From contig NC_087072.1 in NCBI RefSeq assembly GCF_026151205.1, positions 14,608,169 through 14,672,168 of the forward strand: a DNA stretch of 64,000 nt. Reading direction: 5' to 3'. Positions within the stretch are counted from its first letter, which is position 1. The number at the start of each line of letters is the position of its first letter. The position numbers and the translations under genes were made by a program. Below the pieces are notes generated by a model. It was given only the letters and a program-made list of their open reading frames with translations. It had not been told where the DNA came from and searched no databases. Below are positions 46,644 through 58,519 of the stretch, one piece after another. This stretch comes from Bolinopsis microptera (taxonomy: Eukaryota; Ctenophora; Tentaculata; Lobata; Bolinopsidae).

Positions 46644-47832
46644 GGCAACGGTTGGGAATTATCTCGCTTCGGTACAATCACATGCTAGGATTGGATCCTG
46701 TAAGAGAGGATTTAGCTTTTATCATCAAACACTAGATTTATCTAACTTTATGTAGTGATCTGGTAAAAAGAATGATATTTTAAAATAACTATTGAGTATA
46801 TTGATGGGGATGGGATTCTAGCCACAGCCGTAAATTTCATGCCATGTTTTAAGTAGCCGAAGAATCCAGGACCCAGGTCCAAGGACTCCAAGGTTGCAAC
46901 TATGCATGCATAGTTAAATGCATATACTCAAATGAACTATTGAGTATAATTGTTCATATTCTAATTATAATTCTAATATTATAGCGTATACCAATGGAAA
47001 GGAGTGAGACACTGGAGATTTTATAATTTATATTAATGTAGCATAATAGATTAACACTATGTACCTCATGTGATATTCTTTTGGCTGGACAAATGATTCC
47101 ATAAGTATCATGATCAAACAAATTGAAAAAACATATAATTTAACTTTGTGTAAACAAAAGCAATGTATGATAATACAACGTCGACACGTCGCTTTGCTCA
47201 AGCGATTAAGACCCCAGGCCCCATGTTCTCGCTCAATTATAAAGCTCTGGATACTGGTGGGGAGGTGATCCGTATTTTCCTGACACGGGACAGTGATAAA
47301 CCAATAAGCTTACAGCATTTACCAATCATGACCCAGATTCACTGTAACGTGTCATTTCCACTATTGTTCACCTCCCTATCAATAGGTAGGTTCCACATCA
47401 TGATCAGGTAGTATCCAGATCTTTAAAAACGTGCATTTCATTTTAACATAAGTAAATAAGATTCTTGATTTTAAATGCTAAAATAATTAGCAAAATTATA
47501 GAAATTTTGTTATAAACATTAAAGATTTGTATAATGCTGGTCATCATTGTAAAAACTTTGGGGCACTACAAAAGAGTTCCTTTACACACCTTTTTAGGAG
47601 ATATATCAGCATCGATCATAAGGTCACAATTTTTTAGTGCTCCAATATTTTAGAGATTAAAGTACAAGGTTCATTATAAAGTCAGTGACCATAAACCAGC
47701 GTAGTAAGAAGACTAAACGAATTTGAAATATATTAATTGAAAGTGGTTCTATTTAACAATCATAAAAGTTTCACACCACGTATCATGCTGAAAACAAACT
47801 CCAAAGTGAAGTCAATAGTTCAATAAATATCA
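46644..47832. other. Intergenic DNA, includes the MAEA promoter side
   Basis: The MAEA start codon lies at the left edge, so its promoter should be in the first few hundred bases. No gene was recognised; an 82-codon frame at 47163-47411 has no family signature. Confidence 0.4.
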
Positions 47833-48975
47833 TTAAGAAGGAGCGAAGAACCTGAACGAAGGATTCTTCTTTCTAAGACGAGTTTGAGCTTGCTGTATGT
47901 TCTTACGTTCACGCTCAGTCATTCTTCCTTTCCTCTCAAACTCACATGCAGCACTAGGTCTCTTGAAGACAATGGAAGCTACTTTAGTTGAACGGACAGA
48001 CTCTGCTTCAAACTCTTCAGAGTACCTGTCAAGATACTCTTTCTTCTCGTACTTTGGTAGGTCAAACGTCTGCTCAGTCAGGAAGAAAATCCTCCGTAGT
48101 CCACACCAGTAGGCAAGTTCATTTATAGTTTCAGTGCACCCCGACTTGGCAATGTCAATATAAACTAAGAGGGCTCCTGGTTTCATGCTCTCCAGAACTG
48201 CCTGAAGTGCGGCTGAGCATTCCTCTTGTTCTTTTATAGCAGAGACAACAAATGGTAGTAGGATTATGTCTGCCTGAGCCAATGCCATTGCCTCAGCAGA
48301 ATAAGCTTGAAGAAAATAAGCTGGGGCTCTAATATCAGACTTGTGGTATTTAATTCCACCATCCAAGCGTCTCCAAAGGTTCTGAAGATATGCCTGTTGT
48401 TGAGTTAACTTATCCTTTTCTATCTTAACATCGGCTCCTTGAGCACTGTTTAATGATTTGAAGATGCTATTCATGGTCTTTTCCCATGCACCACATTTAT
48501 CAGCAACTGCTCCAGAAACTTTGGCATTAAATCCATGACGATGAAGAAACATAAGAACCCCTAGGATGTCGTCACCTGGACCTCCACCAAGACTGAACAC
48601 AGACAATCTTCCCCAGTCAATTGCTTTCATGACTTCATTGAAAACAGTTGTGCCAGAGGGTATGTGAGTACATGCAGCATAGGCATCAGAGAGGACACTG
48701 TTAACCAAGTAAGCGTTCTTAATGAAGTGAAGGTAAACATGTGCCATTCTAGCTGCAGGATCCTCGAGTGAACCCTTGACTCCAAGAGGACTGATTGCCT
48801 TCTGGGCCATGCGCTTCTTGCAGGCTTCAGCACACCGTTTCTCCAAAGACTCCTCAGAGGAACCTTCCTTGTTGCTCTTAACTTTATCTTCCAAACAAAG
48901 CGCATCAAATACTTCCTTGATCATCCATGTGATGGAAGGTCTTTCCGGCATTTCTTTTGTTTCTTTATCAACCAT
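47833..48975 (-). CDS. Putative SAM-dependent methyltransferase-like protein, intronless
   Basis: A 380-residue frame in one exon. ATG at 48975 lies in context GCAATGG, shortly after a possible 5'-UTR acceptor (CTACAG). Residues 126-140 (FSLGGGPGDDILGVL) look like the glycine-rich motif I of Rossmann-fold methyltransferases. ILLPFVVSAIKE (~236-247) and GALLVYIDIAKSG (~269-281) fit the later strands of that fold. The N-terminal ~80 residues are helical and charged (a Lys/Glu/Ser stretch at 31-60), and the C-terminal ~35 residues are very basic (MTERERKNIQQAQTRLRKK), suggesting nucleic-acid contact. The substrate is unknown. No signal peptide or membrane segment. The lack of introns among multi-exon neighbours could reflect retrocopying, but the frame is intact. 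Confidence 0.7.
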   Translation of the reverse strand: MVDKETKEMPERPSITWMIKEVFDALCLEDKVKSNKEGSSEESLEKRCAEACKKRMAQKAISPLGVKGSLEDPAARMAHVYLHFIKNAYLVNSVLSDAYAACTHIPSGTTVFNEVMKAIDWGRLSVFSLGGGPGDDILGVLMFLHRHGFNAKVSGAVADKCGAWEKTMNSIFKSLNSAQGADVKIEKDKLTQQQAYLQNLWRRLDGGIKYHKSDIRAPAYFLQAYSAEAMALAQADIILLPFVVSAIKEQEECSAALQAVLESMKPGALLVYIDIAKSGCTETINELAYWCGLRRIFFLTEQTFDLPKYEKKEYLDRYSEEFEAESVRSTKVASIVFKRPSAACEFERKGRMTERERKNIQQAQTRLRKKNPSFRFFAPS

Positions 48976-49603
48976 TGCAGAGATGAGATAATACCTGTAG
49001 CAAAAGTCGATGATCAGGATATTATAGAGTATTATTTAATGTAATGATAACATTGTTCTGAAGAAAATTTACCAAATCCAATCAGGTTGGTTAACAGAAC
49101 GAGTTGCGATTATCAACTTTTTGAATTAATAGTCAAAGTTATTTATTTTGGAGAGAGAACAATTCATTATATTTATCGAATTTCAATTAAAACTATGGCA
49201 AATTGAATACAAACTTCACATCTTTTTATTATGCAAAACTCGTCACACAATGTTATTCATATAATTTATCAAAATCTAAGAACACAGTGCAGCAATATCA
49301 TAAAATGTAATGTATAAACTTTCAACAAATAAAACTGAAAACATTTTACATTAATTTGGCTGGTTTGGTACACTTCTTCAAAACATGATATCTTCACCCA
49401 AAAAGATACCAAGATCTCATGCAAATAGAAAATTATGCTGATGCAGCCAGTAGTTGTATGATTTGGGTCACTAATTGAATAAGATTGAGTTATAGACAAA
49501 ACTTTCATGTTGATAACAGAGTTGATAAATTCAAGTAGGGTAAATTAGTTGGGTCACGTTACATAAAATCTCCTGTCCATGAATATTGTTGATGTCCATT
49601 GTA
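48976..49603. other. Intergenic DNA between same-strand genes
   Basis: Contains the 5' flank of the methyltransferase-like gene and the 3' flank of SDHAF4. Nothing else recognised. Confidence 0.4.
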
Positions 49604-49873
49604 TCAGAAATCTGAAACTCGTCCTTTCCGTTCCCAATCCCCATATCGAGTAGGCTCTGGTCCACGAGGTCCACCTCTTTCACCCGTGTCTTTGTTGACA
49701 TGCTCATATTCAGTGTCATCTGGTTCATCAGCAACAGACTTTTCTGTTACATCTTCAGGATCATTGTCTGTTGTTTGGCTAAGATTTCTGGCTGTGGAGT
49801 TGTTCAGTTTGATGATGGACCTGGTGCAGACCACACAGAGTCTAGCAGTTAACAATTTCCGGATGATAGGCAT
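49604..49873 (-). CDS. SDHAF4: Succinate dehydrogenase assembly factor 4
   Basis: An 89-residue single-exon frame. The C-terminal block [19 protein letters not shown] is the conserved signature of SDHAF4 (yeast Sdh8), which binds flavinated SDHA and protects it until it joins the complex II heterotetramer in the mitochondrial matrix. The N-terminus ([19 protein letters not shown]) is Arg-rich, without acidic residues, as in a mitochondrial targeting peptide. A low-complexity acidic linker (residues ~36-60) follows. Human SDHAF4 is slightly longer (about 108). Upstream (50040-50160) is CpG-rich (GCGCGCGCGAGCGC) and includes TTACGTCG, a plausible promoter. Confidence 0.93.
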   Translation of the reverse strand: MPIIRKLLTARLCVVCTRSIIKLNNSTARNLSQTTDNDPEDVTEKSVADEPDDTEYEHVNKDTGERGGPRGPEPTRYGDWERKGRVSDF

Positions 49874-50039
49874 ATCAGCATTAACTACCTATTTTAGAGG
49901 TGTGTTTAATGTTGAAATACAATCAATGAAACAATAAGTTTTCAATGAAACAATGAGTTTTATTTTACATTCCTCTAATCATAAATAAAATAAGTGCTTA
50001 AACCACGAATTAGGCAAGTGGTTGAATTTAGTGAGACAA

Positions 50040-50160
50040 GTTCAGTTTCTCTACGTAACGCGTGATTTACGTCGTGGTAGCTAAATTATTCAAGCGCTAC
50101 TTGTCAGAGCGACACAAATGCGCGCGCGAGCGCTTGCGCGGCTCACTTATCCAACACTCA
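50040..50160 (-). promoter_or_regulatory. Possible CpG-rich promoter of SDHAF4
   Basis: A local CpG cluster (ATGCGCGCGCGAGCGCTTGCG) and a CRE-like TTACGTCG, about 170-290 bp upstream of the start codon. Inferred from composition and position only. Confidence 0.35.
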
Positions 50161-51539
50161 CGTTTACATCATATCAGGCAATGGTTCAGTTTAATTATGG
50201 TAAGGGCACAGCCTGTCAAAAACCCTTTTCGCATGATCCGTCGACACCGCCAGAAGGTGACTGCATAATAACGGATCAACGTGGAATCAAACGTTAATAA
50301 GCTTGCAGCTTCCGATGACAATGTGTTCAACCTGGTGTCATGCTTGAATTGGTTTTGGACCTCTTCTTTCTTTTGATTTATTTATTATTGTTATTTGGTA
50401 TTATGAGCTAATATGTACATATACATACGGTATCTAAAAGTTAAGTGTATAGCGAGCATATTTAACAAATTTTAAGCAATATTGTATTGCGAGCAGCTGT
50501 AACTTAAATATCGCATAAAATCATATAACTAAAATTTTACTGGAATATAGGGAAAACTAAGATAAAATTAATGTCAGACCTGTCGCCACTCTCAGCAGTC
50601 AACCAGGGCTCATAAAAGCTTAACAGCGCCTGGGTCCGTTCACCAACTGTGCTAATGTGAGTGGCGGTGTGGTAAGACCCATATTAACAGCGTGTATATA
50701 CAAGCGCGCTAGCTGCTAGCATACTTGTATCATTTAATTTTAAATCAAATTTATTCGGATATATATTTATTGATTATGTATTGAATTGGTGATAAATAAT
50801 AAAATTGTCTTTTCTCAAAAATTGTCTTTTCTCTCTATTGTCTTAGAAAAATTTCTACTTTACAGTAGACAATGCTGAGTGGCAGGAATGAGGGACCAAA
50901 CCGCTTGGGGCTAACAATGGCCCAGGGTATACACATGACCTAGGGTATACATATATTATGTACGATAGAATAAGGATATGCAGTATTAAACATTGATAAC
51001 ATTCAATCAAATCATGGAATACAATTGGCAGAGCTAAGCACACAGGTAGCAACAGTGGTCCATAGCTATCAATAATATTTGTAAATGTGAAAAGTAAAGT
51101 CATTGATATTTTTGGGGACAAAGGGAGAGTCTCCGCTCAGTTTTTCAAACAAATAGTTGTCCCACGCCTTTGTCATGGACGAGACATTACAATTACGTTA
51201 GATAGCTACAATTTACAATGTTAAAAGAAATTATTCAAACAATATACACATAATATAACAATTACCCTATATAAAATTCAATAGAAATTCAATAGAAAAC
51301 CCTTGAACACCCTTTAAGTAGTATAAGTAAGCCAGTTTAAAGAACTGGCTCCAAATTTACAATGTTAAAATGATCTTTTATATAACTATAATTTTGTTTT
51401 ACTATAAACATACCTATTCGTTTAATCTTTCTTTATTTTTATTAGTCGGCTGACATTTTGGGTTGTACTGGATGTAACAAGTTTATTATCGGATGTCTAC
51501 TTATATTTATTATGATATAATTATTCATTGTAATGGCAA
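50161..51539. other. Intergenic DNA
   Basis: No gene recognised. The stretch around 51228-51260 (ATTCAAACAATATACACATA) reappears in the insert at 54131 and, more diverged, near 55667. Confidence 0.4.
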
Positions 51540-51672
51540 TAAAATTAAAATTTTGTTTTACTAATTTGTTTTACTAAATTTTGTTTTACTAAATTTTGTT
51601 TTACTAAATTTTGTTTTACTAAAAAAAATACTAATATCTTAGTGAAACAAATTTTAGTGAAACAAAAAATTT
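51540..51672. repeat. 15-bp TTTTGTTTTACTAAA repeats with inverted flank
   Basis: Four or five tandem copies of AATTTTGTTTTACTA are followed by the inverted form TAGTGAAACAAATTT. This may be the tail of the LINE, read on the minus strand. Confidence 0.8.
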
Positions 51673-52287
51673 AGCCTCTTATCCACCGTATTTATAAAAA
51701 TGTTTCTGGACCTTAACATCACATAATCAGCTGGGGAAGGGAGGGGGTTTCCCAATGATTACACTAGTGTAATTTTGACACAATAGCTAAGTGTAAGACA
51801 GAAGACTTACTAGGCCGCGCTCAGCCTGTCATTCCGCCGAATCTCTATTGATTAGCCTGACCAGTTCCTTGATTTTTTATTAAATACTTTTCAAATTTTA
51901 CAGAGTACAGCAATAGATGAATATAAAATATAATCGTTCAAAATATCGCCCCATCTGTAAAATATGATGGGCACCCAAACACGGTAAACACATAGTGAAC
52001 TATGTCCGCAGTAACTTGGACCCATTACATCGAATCAATCTAAATCCAAAAATTTATGAAAAACTATTTAATAACAAACAAATCCATGGTGAATAACTGT
52101 GGATATATAGTCAAAATTGGTATTTCAATACGTCAAATTCCAGATACATAAGATACAGGTCTGATATGGTCATTAATGTGTGAGAAGGTGTGCGGGTGAA
52201 GTGTGATATGATGTTGAAAGTATAGGAAGGTAGATAAAAAGTTAATAAAACAAAAATAATAATAATATGGGGAGCAAAGAAACTAGG

Positions 52288-53692
52288 CTAGGCTGTTGTT
52301 TCACTATCCAATAAACATTTCCATAGATGCTTAGTGACCTCAGCTTTGAAAACACTAGTAGACACAATCTGTCTTACCTGTAAAGGGAGTCCATTCCACA
52401 GTATATGAGTTCTGTAGAAAAATGACTTTGCCAGTGGGCTATTTGAGGTACATAAGGTGTGTGAATTCTGACTTAACTTAGGTAAAATTGATGACACAAT
52501 AGACAGACTGTCGAGGTGGCAACGTCTTAGTCGAGAAGTGCCCTGATATAAAGTGAGATAGTGAGGCAGCGATACAGGAATTAAATTGTTCAGAACTTTG
52601 TGGAAAAAAATAAGATCATTCAAGTCAAACTTTTGAGACAAAGGGAGAATGTCGACAAGCTTGCACTTTTTGACATATTGCTCAGGTGGATAACTGCGGC
52701 CCTCTTCAGACAGAATCCATTTAATAGCTCTCTTTTGGAGACTTTCTAATTTATCACTAAGTGATTTATTACAAGGGCGCCAGATTATGGAACAATTTTC
52801 GAATTGGCTACGAACTAGGGAGAGGTAAAGCGCCCGGCGACGTTTCAGATCAATGACAATATGGCCATCTCTTCTGACCATACCAAGTTGTTGGCAGGCC
52901 TTAGTATAAATTCTGTCGCACTGACTATTCCAACTTAGCTTAGGAGTAACATCGACTCCAAGATCTTTTTCTAACTCTACATACACAAGAGGAGAGCCAT
53001 CAAGATTATATGCGAATGGAGGAGATAAAGATGGTTTTCCTGAAACAATAAGCACTTTACATTTTGCTGGATGGAATCGCATTTTGTTTCTAAGTGCCCA
53101 GTCAGAGAGATAGTCTATATCCATTTGTAAATTGGTATTATCAGAAGATGAATTTATTTTACGCCAGATTTTTGTATCATCGGCATACAAAACAATATCA
53201 GTATTATCCGAAAGGCCAAGAGGAATATCATTGATAAACAATACAAAAAGTAAGGGACCAAGGATAGAGCCCTGGGGGACACCAGAATTAACTGAGAGGG
53301 TAGATGACATCTCATTACCAATAACCACTCTTTGGTAACGGCCTTGAAGGTAATTGGTAAGAAATTTGAGAAGTGTACCATCAATGTTATATAAGGTCTT
53401 TAGCTTATGAAGAAGGATATCATGATTTACAGAATCAAATGCCTTAGCAAAATCAAAATACACAACATGATTGATAATGTTTTCGTTAAGAGACAATGCC
53501 AGGCTATCACAAAAATCAACCATATTGGTTGTGCATGACTTGTGCTCTAGAAAACCATGCTGCCTGGGATCAAGAAGGGTACTTGTCAAAGAAAGCAGTT
53601 TACGTTTAACAATGCGCTCAAAAACTTTCATGACTAAACAAGTAAGGGATATTGGTCTATAGTTTTCAACCTCACTTTTCTTACCAATCAAC
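52288..53692 (-). pseudogene. LINE reverse transcriptase domain (5' broken)
   Basis: The meaningful frame starts near LIGKKSEVENYRPISLTC, inside RT block 1-2, and runs through YFDFAKAFDSVNH, GVPQGSILGPLLF and the catalytic YADDTKIW, then the thumb and C-terminal tail to a stop at 52288. The N-terminal ~90 residues normally found between the linker and VENYRPISL are missing: the upstream frame stops at YDTDISYVNDVDW and this frame begins only at IGKK, so a deletion plus frameshift separates them. Residues upstream of this point in the same frame are not LINE-like. Confidence 0.9.
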
Positions 53693-53699
53693 ATCATTG

Positions 53700-54120
53700 A
53701 CATAGGAGATGTCAGTGTCATAAAGTGAAGGATCCGAAAACTGGTTATAAAAGAAAGAATTGAAAAGTTCAGCTTGATCTTTGGGATTGAACCGAAGCTG
53801 TCCAGAATAACTAACACAATTAGGAATACGGCAGGAGTTAGATTTATACTTAACATGTGACCAAAACTTCTTAGTTATAAGCGCTGGATCATCACTATTA
53901 AAAAGATTATCTCTTATTTTGGCTGATGAGAGCCTCTTAAAATCTTTACGGCTAGTAACAAACTTTAACTCATCAGAAATAGAACCAGAAATTTTAAATT
54001 TAGCTCTGAGTCTATCTTTTTTACGGCATGAAGAAAAAAGTTCACTATCGAACCACGGGGGTTGGAACTCTGATTTAATAATTACTTTAGGAATATGTAT
54101 ATCAACTAAATTCATAATGC
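53700..54120 (-). pseudogene. LINE linker region between endonuclease and RT
   Basis: A frame reading PPWFDSELFSSCRKKDRLRA to FNSFFYNQFSDPSLYDTD is typical of the segment between endonuclease and RT in CR1/L2 elements. It is separated from the endonuclease part by the 257-bp insertion and from the RT by a frameshift and deletion. Confidence 0.85.
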
Positions 54121-54130
54121 AGTCTTTAAC

Positions 54131-54387
54131 TTTTTTTTTAACGGAAAAGAATATTCAAACAATATACACATAATATAGCAATGGCCAATTGGCTGACAAG
54201 GTCATGGCCTGAACAAACAATTTTTTTAAAATAGTCAAGTGATGCTAAAGCAGAGCACAAATGTGTAATAAGTTAATAGATTAAAAAACTGATTCATGTG
54301 ATGCATTCGCAGAGCACAGATAAAAATACTGATTCAATGATTAAAATTATAGCTGTGAGTGTCAATAAATTACTGTGTCGTAAAAAA
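54131..54387 (-). mobile_element. SINE-like insert inside the LINE, 10-bp target duplication
   Basis: Flanked by AGTCTTTAAC on both sides (54121-54130, 54388-54397). On the minus strand it ends in a run of nine A, so it inserted by target-primed reverse transcription in the LINE's orientation. It interrupts the codons between KLVKD and CIMNLVD. Its 3' part shares TATATTGTTTGAATA with sequence at 51230 and 55667. Confidence 0.85.
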
Positions 54388-54388
54388 A

Positions 54389-55639
54389 GTCTTTAACTAA
54401 CTTCCAAGACGAATCAGGATCTAGGCATTCTAGGACTTGCCAATTAATCGAGCATAATTCACGATTTATCATGTCCCAGTTTGCTTTCTTAAAATTATAG
54501 ATTTTACGTTTAGGAGTTTTCTTACGGGAAAAGGAGCTTTTAATTGAAAAAGTGACAGGAAAATGATCAGATTTGCACACGGAATGAGGATCACAGACAT
54601 TCAAGTTATCGATTGTGTTATCATAATTACTGAGAAGAATGTCTAATGTATTACCACTTTTATGGGTGGGTGATGTGATCAACTGGGAGAGAGAAAGATC
54701 ACTGAAAGAATCTATGAAGGATTGCTCAATAGGTACGGTACTGGATGAAGATAGCCAATCTGTATGGGGGAGATTAAAATCACCAATAACATAGATTTTA
54801 GGGGGATTCTTTTTGGAAACTAGCTTGCGAATATAACTAACTATGACATCATGATTAGGTAACCCAAGAGTTCCTACTCTATAACAAGTACAGATTACAA
54901 TACTCTCTTTGTTAGGAAAAGAAATTTTAACGGCAAGCATTTCTGCACCTAGGCTAACTGGTAGTCGGGTTGTAGTGGCGTCGAGATCAGACCGAACAGC
55001 CAAAAAAACACCACCTCCATTTTCCGTAAACTTTTTAGGGTTATTAGGATCTTGAGGATGAGTCTTTCTCGTGCGGTCATTGCGGAAGATTTCATATTGA
55101 GAAGAAGGAAAGATTTCGTTGCTAGAAATAGATTTTTTGAGCCAAGTCTCATTTAGGGCAATTATGTCAGGCTGCTCTATGTTAGCAAAGGATTGAAGTT
55201 CGGAAATCTTATTACCATCAAGAAGGGGATGGGAGGAGCTTAGGTTACTGAAAGGAATGAGACCTTGGACATTTTGGTAGAGTACAGATAGGGAGTTGGG
55301 ACCTGGATTAAGCATAGAAGGATTAACAAGAGTTATCAAAAGAAAGTTAAGAGAGAAAACCCAAAGAATGAATAAAGAGACTAGACGCCTGAGGCGGCTG
55401 GAATACTTGACTCTATTCATCTTACCAGGGAGAAGAACATTTCTTATAAACCATGAGGAGATAATTACAAAGAAAAGTTTGATGTGGGAGCAAGCAAGAA
55501 ATGGTATAAGATAACGTGGGCTGTCAAGGAGTAGAGAGGAATGAATATTAGAATCTAGGGGGAATACGGTGTTCATGGACCTAGTCGTGGAGAGAAGAAT
55601 TGGGAGAAATATTGAGTTGGCTGAATTGTGAGTCACCAA
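54389..55639 (-). pseudogene. LINE apurinic-like endonuclease domain
   Basis: A hydrophobic N-terminal ~100 residues, then LSVLYQNVQGL, DIIALNETWL, NGGGVFLAVRSD, YVIGDFNLPHTDW, NTLDILLSN and SDHFPVTF, the ordered motifs of the exonuclease-endonuclease-phosphatase domain of non-LTR elements. Catalytic E, D, N and H positions look intact. The frame continues into the insert and stops at 54362, so the polyprotein is cut here. Confidence 0.9.
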
Positions 55640-55640
55640 G

Positions 55641-58057
55641 GAGATTTTTCACAAACAGACGAACAATTATTTCAAACAATATGCACGAATAAATTTATCC
55701 ATTGTAATGATTTAATAATAATGTTAGCGGACACCCTCAAAAATATTGACGGGTAATACTTTTATATATATTAAAATCATTTATAAGCAATAAGTGTAAA
55801 TTGAAGTTTGATACACGTTCACGTTGCAAATGTTGCGTTTTAAACGTTTCATCTATGATCAAGCAAATAAAATAATTATATTCATATTTTGTTGCAATAA
55901 AATCACATTTACGTTTGTCCTATTTGTGTAAAAATTATGAGATAGATAAACAATGCTTGCGATCATAAAGCTGGGTGAAATTAATATGAACGCGCGAGCC
56001 AATCTGCATAAAACAGTAAATGCCGCTGTTTTTTGACGTGATGTTGTCGCGTGAAAGTTTTGGCAACAACGCTTGCGCTATAGTTGAAAATCATTAATTC
56101 GTTAGAAGTAATAATGACGTGGGTTACTGTTGGAAGGAGTTTAGCAAACACTGTGATCTATAGTTTTGTTGATATAATACAATTGTTAAAAAAGTATTAC
56201 AAACTTCAAAAAAAAGTCAAAATTTTTTACTAGCAGTTTTTTTGATTTTTACCCCCAACAAGAATCAAAAAGCGCGGATTAACAACTTTTCAGTATCATC
56301 GATGCGGTTGATGTTATTGCATTCCCCTTTCGCGCGCAAAGCGCGCGCCTGCCGGCCAGCCAAAAGTTATTTGGTAAGTTATGAATCAACAATTAAGCTT
56401 GCCAACTTTCTTTCACGTATAACCTATGTTGCGATGTAATAATCGCCGTGCAAGCCGCACGAGAAAAAAATAAAAAGATTTGAGATTCACGATTGCAAAG
56501 TTTTGTTGCGTTGTGTAAAAGTTTCATCAATGATCAACAAATTTAAAAATTTATCATTTTATAGTTAAATTTTTTGTTGTTTAATTAAAATTATACGTTT
56601 GCTCCCATATATGTAAAAAACTTAGTGAGAAGATAAAAATGTTGCAAATGCAAAAAGAATGGCGCGCCAAATAATAATTTGACTACCTAGCCATTTTCAT
56701 CGGTGCAGTACACAGTAGAATGCACGCGTGTTGTATTATGACATGATTTGTTGGATTTGCAGTTGTCACACAGCTTGCTAGTCTATAGTTTTTGAAAAAT
56801 CATTAATTGTTGGCTAATGTAAGGTTATATTGACGTGATTTGTTGGATTTGCAGTTGTCACACAGCTTGCTAGTCTATAGTTTTTGAAAAATCATTAATT
56901 GTTAACTAATATAAGGTTTATTTATACTAGCAACATTTTAAACCACTAACATTATTGTTTCTTTAAACATTTGGGTTTTACTTAGCATGTTAGTTTTTGC
57001 CCCATGCTCGCTTCTCTCACCTATACTGCAAGAAGTTCGAAAAAGCGCCGCGCATACAGCGTAGGTACTGGCGTTTCAGGTAAATCTGATCGATCCGGGT
57101 TAGATTAGTTAATAAAAATACTCACCATTTCCTTCTTTTTTTGTATACTTTCGATCATTACATTGTATTACACATTTGGTGTGTTTCATTGATGAGTTCT
57201 TAAAAACATACCTAAAGTATAGTCTGACATACACATAATAAATACCACCGAGTTCTGAGATCTTAATTTATAAACAAAATTGTTTCGTTTGCCGTGACTG
57301 CTTCTGAAAGAAATGATCATTCTTTTGAAATTTGTATCTTCTTGAAATTGTCTTCTTAAGTTAAGAAGAATCTTAATCCCCAATATTTGCATACTGAAGG
57401 GTACCATGCAAGATTTAAAACCTTTTTCTAGAGGCTCTATAACTGCGATTTCCCTATTATATCGTGAAAAGGCAAAGATCCCACACATTTTCATTCTATA
57501 TGTCACGTCCATTCTCTTTTCTATATATTCAACACACATTCTGTGTGCTGTTGTTCAGTGTTAGATTGTTCCGTATTACTTTGATTCAAGTGTGTATGGC
57601 TCTTATCTATGGCTCATGTGTGTATTTTTTGATTTCGGCCGATAACGAGGAATCTTATAATTGTGAGTTATAAAACCGCAACCGTGATTGTAACTTGGGT
57701 ATGCGATGATTTGTAGATCACACATTGCTGAATAGCAATCGCGACGCAGGTCTCAGGCCAGTTTTATTAAGGGCTCTTTTCTGAGGACACTCTGCCAGTT
57801 GTTAATGTTTTGTGTTGTGTGTTAAGTGTCCTGAGCTAAGGGAATTTATATTTATCTAATTTTATGTGAGTCTTCTACAATCTACATTATAGTAAACATT
57901 AACCAGTGTACCAAAAGCTGGTCCCAAACCAAACCTTGTTTGTGCCTTAATCATTTCCATGTGTATGAGGCCATTAATTGCCCTTTACCTCTTAATTGAG
58001 CCTTATCACGTAGATTGTGGACTGTTTTTCAGCGTGCCATTTTTTGGGATAGAGAGG
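55641..58057. other. Intergenic DNA
   Basis: No gene recognised. It includes a 93-bp tandem duplication and short GC clusters such as GCGCGCAAAGCGCGCGCC near 56332-56348. Confidence 0.45.
56739..56921 (+). repeat. 93-bp tandem duplication
   Basis: GATTTGTTGGATTTGCAGTT ... TTTTTGAAAAATCATTAATT occurs twice head to tail, with a few differences at the ends. Confidence 0.92.
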
Positions 58058-58065
58058 ATTATTAA

Positions 58066-58104
58066 CAGTGGCGTAACTTAGGGCCCCGCAGACCCCGCTG
58101 TGCG

Positions 58105-58136
<32 letters not shown>

Positions 58137-58405
58137 TATAAGGGGGGCGCAATTTTCCTGAATTTTAGGCCCTTTCACTGAAAAAACGCCTTGTTTGTGT
58201 ATTTCCCTGTCCAATTTAGCGTTCGGCCGACGCGAAAAAAATATTTGGGGTACCCTTTTTTGCTTCAGGGGGCGCAAAAAGCTGTAGGGGGGCGAGAAAA
58301 AAAGTACCCGACCTTTTTTTTTTTTTTTTTTTTTCTAAAAATTTTAGGGGGGCGCTTTTCGTCACTGAGCGGGGGGGGGCGCCAACAAGCAAAGTTTCGC
58401 CACTG
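58066..58405. mobile_element. hAT-type MITE, 340 bp, 8-bp target duplication
   Basis: Ends CAGTGGCGTAACTT and AAGTTTCGCCACTG are inverted repeats with one mismatch, flanked by ATTATTAA on both sides (58058-58065, 58406-58413). The interior has runs of 28 G (58104-58131) and about 20 T (58315-58334), and no coding capacity. Confidence 0.93.
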
Positions 58406-58519
58406 ATTATTAATAGATCTAATAGTAAATTTTACAGAGCTGGCTTTGGACTTAGGTAAAATTATAATTTAATTTTTAAAACCACGGAGAGTTTTTGGTT
58501 TTAAATTTACGTTGTCGTA

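Larger units (their letters stand above)
51673..55640 (-). mobile_element. CR1/L2-type non-LTR retrotransposon, broken copy
   Basis: Order on the minus strand: endonuclease frame (55639-54389), insertion (54387-54131), linker frame (54115-~53700), reverse transcriptase frame (~53690-52288), then 3' sequence. The frame shift and loss near 53690, plus the inserted element, make it non-functional. Ends not fixed precisely; the 3' end may be the AT-rich repeats at 51540-51672. Confidence 0.88.

Noticed and set aside
58062-58406. Proline- and glycine-rich short frames in the MITE
   Set aside because: They are created by the long G and T runs of the element.
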